Source of the DNA: Aquabacter sp040755535
Lineage (GTDB): Bacteria > Pseudomonadota > Alphaproteobacteria > Rhizobiales > Xanthobacteraceae
NCBI GenBank assembly: GCA_040755535.1
Contig: JBFMAV010000020.1
Location: 1 to 60,687, forward strand
Length of the DNA stretch: 60,687 nt
Direction of reading: 5' to 3'
Shown: one piece after another, positions 54,728 to 60,687 of the stretch
Numbering within the stretch: the stretch's first letter is position 1
Layout of the letters: every line of letters begins with the position of its first letter
The notes under the pieces: generated by a model
What the model was told of the DNA's origin: nothing
The model's input: the letters and a program-made list of their open reading frames with translations, nothing else
The model's database searches: none
Program-made: the position numbers and the translations under genes

Positions 54728-55753
54728 TCAGGCCGCCTCGCGGCGGCGCGCGGCGACGCGCAGCACGGCCCGCTCCGCGATCGCGTCGGCCAGCGCCGGG
54801 GTGCGGCGGCAGGCGAGGATGGCCTCATCCACCAGCAGCAGGGCGCGCAGACATTGCGCGGCGGAAAAGCTGCGCAAGGCGCGCTCCAGATGCGGCTTGC
54901 GGGAGAAATGAACCGCCGGCTTCTGCTGCTCGATCACCTTCTCGATGCTCGCCCCATTCTCCACGGCGAGCGCCATCTGGTGCAACGTGGTCAGGCCGCG
55001 CAAAAGCGCGCCCAGCACCGCGTCCGCGCGCGTCGCCGCGCCCTGAGCCTTGGCGAGGGCGGTCGCCGCCGCGCGGGCATTGCCGGCGAGGGTCGCATCC
55101 ACCACGTCGTCCAGCGCCAGGGCGGAGGCATCGCCGACGATGAGGCGGACATCATCCAGCGTCACCCGCCCCTGCCCCTTGGCATACAGGGCGAGCTTGG
55201 CGATCTCGCCGCGCGAGGCGAGGCGGTCGCCGCCGATGAGGGACACCAGCAGATCCTTGGCGTCGCGGTCGATGGAAAGGCCGGCTTCCGCCAGCATCGT
55301 GTCCACGAGGCGCGCGAGGTCGCGCTCGCCGTCCGCATAGCAGGGCACCGCCAGCGCCGCCTTGCTGGCTTCGCACAGGGTGCGCAGGGGCGCCCCGCGC
55401 TTCAAATCGCCCGCCTCGATGACGACCAGCGCGTCACACGGCTCGGCGAGCAGCGGCTCCAGGGCAGGCACGATGTTGCGGCTGCCCGCGCGCACCCAGA
55501 CCACGCGCTCGCCGCCGAACAGGCCGATGGTGCGGGTCTCGTCCATGAGGCGGCGGGGATCGGCGGCGATCTCGTCGCCCTCCAGGCGCACCACGGCGAA
55601 GGGGTCCGCCGTGTCCGGCACCGCCCGTTTCACCACGGCGCCCGCGCGCTCGCGCACGAGGCCCACATCCGGACCGAACAGGAGGATGACCGGATGCTTG
55701 CCGTCACGCCGGGAGAGCGCCGTCTCGGCATCGGCGGGGCGCACCGCGACCAT
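54728..55753 (-). CDS. holA: DNA polymerase III delta subunit
   Basis: 341 residues. The N-terminal domain (VILLFGPDVGLVRERAGAVV) is the delta form of the clamp-loader fold, without a Walker motif. Delta opens the beta clamp. It follows lptE by 24 bases in the leuS-lptE-holA order common in proteobacteria. Confidence 0.93.
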   Translation of the reverse strand: MVAVRPADAETALSRRDGKHPVILLFGPDVGLVRERAGAVVKRAVPDTADPFAVVRLEGDEIAADPRRLMDETRTIGLFGGERVVWVRAGSRNIVPALEPLLAEPCDALVVIEAGDLKRGAPLRTLCEASKAALAVPCYADGERDLARLVDTMLAEAGLSIDRDAKDLLVSLIGGDRLASRGEIAKLALYAKGQGRVTLDDVRLIVGDASALALDDVVDATLAGNARAAATALAKAQGAATRADAVLGALLRGLTTLHQMALAVENGASIEKVIEQQKPAVHFSRKPHLERALRSFSAAQCLRALLLVDEAILACRRTPALADAIAERAVLRVAARRREAA

Positions 55754-55777
55754 GGCCGCCGTCTCCTTCCGCCGGGT

Positions 55778-56335
55778 TCAGCTGCCCGGCTGCTTGACGA
55801 AATAGGCCGCGAGTTGAGACTTCACCATTTCCGCCAGGGTGCCGCCGGCCCGCTTCTCCGCGTCGCGAGTGGCGCTGTAATTGGCGAACCGCTGCTGGCT
55901 CACATCGATGGAGGCGGAGGCCGCGGCCTGCCCCTTGGTGACCGGCCCCTTGTTCTCCTCGCCCGCGCGCATCAGCTGCCAGTCGGCGGACACGCGCACC
56001 ACCTTGGCTTCCGGCAGGCCGGAGGAGGTGTTGACGATGGCGTAGGTGGAGGTGGACTTCACCTTCAGGAACAGCTTGTAGGGCGCCCCCGCCGGATTGC
56101 CCGCGCCGCCCGTCAGATCGAAAATGAGATCGTTGCGGAACTCGTTGCCGAGTTCGCCCTCGATCCGCACCACTTCGATATTCGACAGCTTGTCCTTCAG
56201 CCCCGGCCCGGCTTGCGTCGTGCCGGTGGCATACATGGGCTGGAAGCAGCCGCCGAGCGCAAGGCCCAGGGCCAGAACCGGCGCGAGACGAAGGATGGAG
56301 CGGCGGGCGGGCGCGGCGCGGTCAGGCGACAACAT
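55778..56335 (-). CDS. lptE: LPS assembly lipoprotein LptE
   Basis: 185 residues. Signal peptide with a lipobox LGGC (Cys about 30) followed by FQPMYAT, as in LptE/RlpB. It plugs the LptD barrel that inserts lipopolysaccharide in the outer membrane. Overlaps the leuS 3' end by 14 bases. Confidence 0.9.
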   Translation of the reverse strand: MLSPDRAAPARRSILRLAPVLALGLALGGCFQPMYATGTTQAGPGLKDKLSNIEVVRIEGELGNEFRNDLIFDLTGGAGNPAGAPYKLFLKVKSTSTYAIVNTSSGLPEAKVVRVSADWQLMRAGEENKGPVTKGQAAASASIDVSQQRFANYSATRDAEKRAGGTLAEMVKSQLAAYFVKQPGS

Positions 56336-58943
56336 TCACGATCCTCTGTGGAACCACGATGATACGCTTCGGCGGGCGTCCGTCGAGTGCGCGCTGGACG
56401 CTCTCCATCGCGAGCACGGCGGCTTCCACCTGCGCGGGCGTGAAGGAGAGCGGGACTTCGATATCGTCCCTTTTGCGGCCGTTGATCTGGATCGGCAGCG
56501 TGATGGTGTCGCGCTTCAGCAAGGCGGGATCAGCCTGCGGCCAGGATGCCTCGGCGGCGAGCCCGTCATGGCCCAGCACCACCCAGCATTCCTCGGCGAG
56601 ATGCGGCACCATGGGGCCGACCACGCGGGCGAGGACGTCGGCCGCCTCGCGCAAGGCGAAATCCAGCCCCTCTCCGGTGCCGCCGGCCCGCGCCGCGGCG
56701 ATCGCCGTCCCGAAGGCGTTGGCGAATTCATGCACATGGGCCACGGCCACGTTGAAGCGCAGCCGCTCCACGTCGTCCGCCACCGTCGCCGCCAGCGCGT
56801 GGGCGGCCCGGCGCAGGGCCATCGCCTCGGAACCGAAGGCCGAGGGCGCGGGGGTTCCGGCCGGTGCGCCCAGTTCCACCGCCTCGGACACCAGACGCCA
56901 CACGCGCTGCACGAAGCGCCAGGCGCCCTCGATGCCGGCCTGCGTCCATTCGCTGTCGCGTTCGGGCGGGGTGTCGGAAAGCATGAACCAGCGGGCGCAA
57001 TCCACGCCATAGGTGTCGGCCACCACTTCCGGGGGCACCACATTGCGCTTGGACTTGGACATCTTTTCCGGCGGGCCGACCACCACGTCCTCGCCGGTGT
57101 CGATCTTCACCGCCTTGCCGGTGCCAAGCAGCTTCACTTCCTCGGGGAAGAGCCAGCGTCCGGCATGGTCCTTATAGGTCTCGTGGACGATCATGCCCTG
57201 GGTGAACAGGCCCGCGAACGGCTCGGTCACGTCCACGCGCCCGCAGGCCTTCAGCGCCCGGGTGAAGAAGCGCGAGTAGAGCAGATGCAGGATCGCATGC
57301 TCGATGCCGCCGATATATTGGTCCACGGGCAGCCAATGGGCGACCGCATCCTTGTCCAGCGGGCGGGCGGCATCGTCGCTGGCATAGCGCAGATAATACC
57401 AGGACGAATCGACGAACGTGTCCATGGTGTCCGTCTCGCGATGCGCCGGGGCGCCGCAGTTCGGGCACGGCACGTCGCGCCAGGCCTTGGCCCGGTCGAG
57501 CGGATTGCCGGGCCGGTCGAAGGTCACATCGTCGGGCAGCTTGACCGGAAGCTGGTCGCGCGGCACCGGAACCGGGCCGCAGGCGGCGCAATGGATGATC
57601 GGGATCGGGCAGCCCCAATAGCGCTGGCGCGAAATGCCCCAGTCGCGCAGGCGGAAATTCACACGGCGCGTCGCCTGCGGTTCTCCATCCACGCGGAAGC
57701 GCTCCAGTTGCCGCGCGACCGCCGCCTTGGCGTCCTCGATGGCAAGGCCGTCCAGGAAACGGGAGTTGAACAGCGTTCCGTCGCCGTCATAGGCCTCGTC
57801 CGCGATGGCGAACACGGCCGGGTCAGCGCCGGGGGGCAGCACGACGGGACGCACAGGCAGGTCGTATTTGCGCGCGAAGTCCAGGTCGCGCTGGTCATGG
57901 GCGGGGCAGCCGAAGATGGCGCCCGTGCCGTATTCCATCAGCACGAAGTTCGCCACATAGACCGGCAGGCTCAAGGCGGGGTCGAGGGGGTGGAGAACCG
58001 TGAGGCCGGTATCGTAGCCCTGCTTCTCCTGGGTCTCGATCACCTCGGCCGAGGTGCCGCCCTTCTTGCAGTCCACGATGAAGGTGGCGAGCGCGTCATC
58101 GCGCTGCGCGAGCGTCTGCGCCAGCGGATGGTCGGGAGACAGCGCCAGGAAGGCCGCGCCGAACAGGGTGTCGGGCCGGGTCGTATAGACCGTGACCGCG
58201 TCGGCACCCGCCGTCTTGGCGCTGGGCTTCGACAGTTCGAACAGGACTTCCAGCCCTTCCGAGCGGCCGATCCAGTTGCGCTGCATGAGCCGCACGCGGT
58301 CGGGCCAGCGGTCCAGCGTGTCGATGGCGTCCAGAAGCTCCTGTGCAAAGGCCGTGATGCGCAGGAACCATTGGGACAGCTTGCGCCGCTCCACCACCGC
58401 GCCCGACCGCCAGCCGCGCCCGTCAATCACCTGCTCATTGGCGAGCACGGTGTTGTCGACGGGGTCCCAATTGACCTCGCTCTCCTTGCGATAGGCGAGG
58501 CCCGCCTCCAGGAAATCCAGGAAGATGCGCTGCTGCTCGGCATAATAGGAAGGATCGCAGGTGGCGACCTCGCGGTCCCAGTCGAGCGACAGGCCGAGCA
58601 GTTGAAGCTGCTCCTTCATGGAGGCGATGTTCTCGTAGGTCCATTCCTTGGGATGGATCCCGCGCTCGATGGCGGCATTCTCCGCCGGCAGGCCGAACGC
58701 ATCCCAGCCCATGGGATGCAGCACATTGAAGCCCTGCATCCGCTTGTAGCGGGCCAGCACGTCGCCCATCACATAATTTCGCCCGTGGCCGATATGGATG
58801 CGTCCCGACGGATAGGGGAACATCTCCATCACGAAGAATTTCGGACGCGGATCGTCGTTGCGGGTGCGGAAGATGCCGCGCTCGCGCCAGATCTTCTGCC
58901 ATCGGGGTTCGGCGTCGCGGGAGTTATAGCGGTCTGCGGTCAT
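56322..58943 (-). CDS. leuS: Leucyl-tRNA synthetase
   Basis: 873 residues, full length. HIGH-type motif HIGHGRNYVMGDV near residue 50, CP1 editing domain in the middle, KMSKS at KMSKSKRN, and a zinc-like CxxC pair (CPNCGAP). First gene of the leuS-lptE-holA operon. Confidence 0.97.
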   Translation of the reverse strand: MTADRYNSRDAEPRWQKIWRERGIFRTRNDDPRPKFFVMEMFPYPSGRIHIGHGRNYVMGDVLARYKRMQGFNVLHPMGWDAFGLPAENAAIERGIHPKEWTYENIASMKEQLQLLGLSLDWDREVATCDPSYYAEQQRIFLDFLEAGLAYRKESEVNWDPVDNTVLANEQVIDGRGWRSGAVVERRKLSQWFLRITAFAQELLDAIDTLDRWPDRVRLMQRNWIGRSEGLEVLFELSKPSAKTAGADAVTVYTTRPDTLFGAAFLALSPDHPLAQTLAQRDDALATFIVDCKKGGTSAEVIETQEKQGYDTGLTVLHPLDPALSLPVYVANFVLMEYGTGAIFGCPAHDQRDLDFARKYDLPVRPVVLPPGADPAVFAIADEAYDGDGTLFNSRFLDGLAIEDAKAAVARQLERFRVDGEPQATRRVNFRLRDWGISRQRYWGCPIPIIHCAACGPVPVPRDQLPVKLPDDVTFDRPGNPLDRAKAWRDVPCPNCGAPAHRETDTMDTFVDSSWYYLRYASDDAARPLDKDAVAHWLPVDQYIGGIEHAILHLLYSRFFTRALKACGRVDVTEPFAGLFTQGMIVHETYKDHAGRWLFPEEVKLLGTGKAVKIDTGEDVVVGPPEKMSKSKRNVVPPEVVADTYGVDCARWFMLSDTPPERDSEWTQAGIEGAWRFVQRVWRLVSEAVELGAPAGTPAPSAFGSEAMALRRAAHALAATVADDVERLRFNVAVAHVHEFANAFGTAIAAARAGGTGEGLDFALREAADVLARVVGPMVPHLAEECWVVLGHDGLAAEASWPQADPALLKRDTITLPIQINGRKRDDIEVPLSFTPAQVEAAVLAMESVQRALDGRPPKRIIVVPQRIVNVVA

Positions 58944-59090
58944 GGTCTCGTGCGGGTTCTAAAGCGGCGGGACTAGGACAGAAAGCGGGGCACGGGTCAA
59001 CCGCCGCGGCGAGCATTTGCGCGGGCCGGCCTTGCCTTGAGAGGCGCCATCGGCCATCAAACAGACAAACAGGCGATGGAGGCGGGCAGG

Positions 59091-60533
59091 GTGAGGCTTG
59101 GCATCTTGAGGGTCGCCGCGCTTGGCGCTGGCATGGGGTCACTCGCCCTGCTCGTCTCCACCCCGGTCCTCGCGGCCCTTCCAGGAGCCAAAGCCATTGC
59201 CGGGTCGGAGCTCTCCGTCCTGTGGGCGCTCCCCTTCGCGGGCATGCTGCTGTCGATCGCGCTGTTCCCGCTGCTCGCGAACCGCTTCTGGCACCATCAT
59301 TATGGCAAGGTCGCGCTGTTCTGGGCGCTCGCCTTCGCCGTGCCCTTCGCCCTGACCCATGGCGCAGACCTCACCGCACACGAAGTGGTTCACACCGCGC
59401 TGCTGGAATATGTCCCCTTCATCATCCTGCTGTTCGCCCTGTTCACGGTGTCGGGCGGCATTCTGGTGGTGGGCAATATTCACGGCAGCCCCGCCACCAA
59501 CACCGCCATCCTCGCCTTCGGCACGGTCATCGCGAGCCTCATCGGCACCACCGGGGCCTCCATGGTGCTGATCCGGCCCCTGCTGCGCGCCAATGACGAC
59601 CGCCGGTACAATGTCCACACGGTGGTCTTCTTCATCTTCCTGGTGTCGAACATCGGCGGCTCGCTGACGCCGCTCGGCGATCCGCCGCTCTTCCTGGGCT
59701 TCCTGAAGGGGGTGAGCTTCTTCTGGACCACCACCCACCTGTTTCACGACACCGTGCTCGTCGCCGGCATCCTGCTGGTGGTGTTCTATTTCCTCGACCG
59801 CTACTTCTACGCCAAGGAAGGCGCCAAGCGCCCGGACCCGACGCCCGACACCGAGAGCATCACGGTGCGCGGCCTCCAGAATATCCCCCTCCTGGCCGGC
59901 ATCATCGGCGCCATCCTCTTGAGCGCGCTGTGGAAGCCCGGCATCTCCTTCCACATCTACGGCACGGTCGTTGAGCTGCAATGGCTGGTGCGCGACGTGC
60001 TGCTCATCGTCATCGCCTTCATTTCGCTTGCCATCACGCCGCGCCTCGTGCGCGAGCGCAACGGCTTCGACTGGGAGCCGATCAAGGAGGTGGCGAAGCT
60101 GTTCGCCGCCATCTTCCTCACCATCATCCCGGTCATCGCCATCCTGCGCGCCGGTCCCGCCGGCGCCTTCGCGCCGCTGGTGGACCTCGTCACCGACGAT
60201 CGCGGCGCGCCGGTCAATGTCTGGTATTTCTGGCTCACCGGCGGCCTGTCCTCGTTCCTGGACAATGCGCCGACCTACCTGGTCTTCTTCAATCTCGCCG
60301 GCGGCGATGCCGCCCGCCTTATGGGCCCGCTCGCGGTGACGCTGGAGGCCATTTCGGCCGGCGCGGTCTTCATGGGCGCCATGACCTATATCGGCAATGC
60401 GCCGAACTTCATGGTTCTCTCCATCGCGCGGCACCGGGGCGTGAAGATGCCGAGCTTCTTCGGCTACATGGCGTGGTCCTGCGCCTTCCTGCTGCCCTGC
60501 TTCGCGCTCCTCACCTGGCTCTATTTCCTGTAG
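59091..60533 (+). CDS. NhaD/ArsB-superfamily sodium:proton antiporter
   Basis: 480 residues from GTG 59091, with GGAGG eight bases upstream (ATG 59076 is possible). About twelve helices. SNIGGSLTPLGDPPLFLGFLKG and the late LDNAPTYLVFFNLAGG are ion-transporter-superfamily core motifs, and MGAMTYIGNAPNFM is typical of this subgroup. It exchanges sodium for protons or carries an anion. Confidence 0.85.
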   Translation: MRLGILRVAALGAGMGSLALLVSTPVLAALPGAKAIAGSELSVLWALPFAGMLLSIALFPLLANRFWHHHYGKVALFWALAFAVPFALTHGADLTAHEVVHTALLEYVPFIILLFALFTVSGGILVVGNIHGSPATNTAILAFGTVIASLIGTTGASMVLIRPLLRANDDRRYNVHTVVFFIFLVSNIGGSLTPLGDPPLFLGFLKGVSFFWTTTHLFHDTVLVAGILLVVFYFLDRYFYAKEGAKRPDPTPDTESITVRGLQNIPLLAGIIGAILLSALWKPGISFHIYGTVVELQWLVRDVLLIVIAFISLAITPRLVRERNGFDWEPIKEVAKLFAAIFLTIIPVIAILRAGPAGAFAPLVDLVTDDRGAPVNVWYFWLTGGLSSFLDNAPTYLVFFNLAGGDAARLMGPLAVTLEAISAGAVFMGAMTYIGNAPNFMVLSIARHRGVKMPSFFGYMAWSCAFLLPCFALLTWLYFL

Positions 60534-60546
60534 GCGCAGCGACATG

Positions 60547-60582
60547 AAAAAAGGCCCGGACGCAGCGCGCCCGGGCCTTTTT
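60547..60582 (+). terminator. Intrinsic terminator of the antiporter gene
   Basis: GGCCCGG (60553-60559) and CCGGGCC (60571-60577) with flanking A/T pairing make a 7-bp-plus stem, loop ACGCAGCGCGC, then TTTTT. Strong rho-independent form, just after the stop. Confidence 0.85.
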
Positions 60583-60602
60583 CTTTGCGCTGGGGCGGCG
60601 CA

Positions 60603-60687
60603 TTAGAGCATGCGCCGATCGGCCTGCACCGCAGGCCGATCGGGTCACGCATTCTCTATCAATGCGTTAGAGGGCGATTGACCGATC
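60603..60687 (-). repeat. Multi-hairpin dispersed repeat, copy C (cut by the window edge)
   Basis: Reverse-orientation copy. Hairpin 3 is perfect over 13 bp (60615-60627 with 60631-60643, loop ACC). The middle element CGCATTCTCTATCAATGCG and the start of hairpin 1 follow. It matches copy B at all but one internal position over its visible length. It sits downstream of a terminator. Confidence 0.85.

Overview
The window is high-GC DNA (roughly two thirds G+C or more) with dense coding, ATG and many GTG starts, TTGNCN-type -35 boxes and gene families typical of Alphaproteobacteria. TIGR02301, DUF3574, DUF2244, DUF3108, OpgC plus an SGNH-like partner, a long HisS, PpdK and AUU-started infC point to Hyphomicrobiales. 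A Xanthobacter/Azorhizobium/Ancylobacter-like member of Xanthobacteraceae is my best guess, from family content only. I see no rRNA, tRNA, CRISPR array, insertion sequence or prophage. This reads as ordinary chromosome with a few accessory patches.

Layout. 0-6 kb: a probable minus-strand gene leaving the left edge, a MOSC protein, hisS with an atypical low-GC insert, a DMT exporter, a Trm112-like protein and a Tat-exported hydrolase. 6-9.1 kb: a methionine ABC importer (metN-metI-metQ, minus) with its own promoter and operator-like palindrome. 9.1-14.2 kb: a TetR-controlled RND efflux operon. 14.3-20.3 kb: exported DUF3574 protein, exported HAD phosphatase, EI24/CysZ-like membrane protein, nth divergent from a DUF2244 gene, an Ada-like repair methyltransferase, and two small conserved proteins. 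20.3-22 kb: a multi-hairpin repeat and a long non-coding stretch leading to a chloroperoxidase-like hydrolase behind repeated TTATCGCGATAA-type sites. 22-28.9 kb: pepA, a chlorite-dismutase-family protein, an SDR, purF, cvpA, radA (all minus). 29-35.1 kb: hydroxyacid dehydrogenase, infC, DUF3108 protein, and a puuA-puuB-like polyamine pair. 35.3-39.2 kb: emrB-emrA (minus) divergent from a TetR gene, with two palindromic operators and a terminator-like hairpin in the emrA leader. 39.2-45.3 kb: HDAC-like amidohydrolase, SDR, an unrecognised membrane-anchored protein, LLM flavin monooxygenase, OpgC and an SGNH-like protein. 45.3-54.6 kb: ppdK, DUF3096 miniprotein, MBL-fold protein, holC, an isomerase, an HSL-type esterase, YjbQ, an orphan LuxR-type response regulator, AmpG, a small membrane protein. 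54.7-60.7 kb: the leuS-lptE-holA operon, an NhaD/ArsB-type antiporter with a strong terminator, and a third repeat copy cut by the window edge.

Themes. Two drug-efflux operons each carry a TetR gene and palindromes beside it. Polyamine genes occur twice (puuAB-like; HDAC-like amidohydrolase). Replication and repair are represented by holA, holC, radA, nth and ada. The most unusual signals are: a three-copy intergenic repeat folding into successive hairpins, with a compensatory change in one stem; the hisS patch; the emrA leader hairpin; the histone-H1-like tail on Nth; and an orphan protein at 41.3-41.9 kb with strong palindromes in front. I did not find a convincing new multi-gene system.
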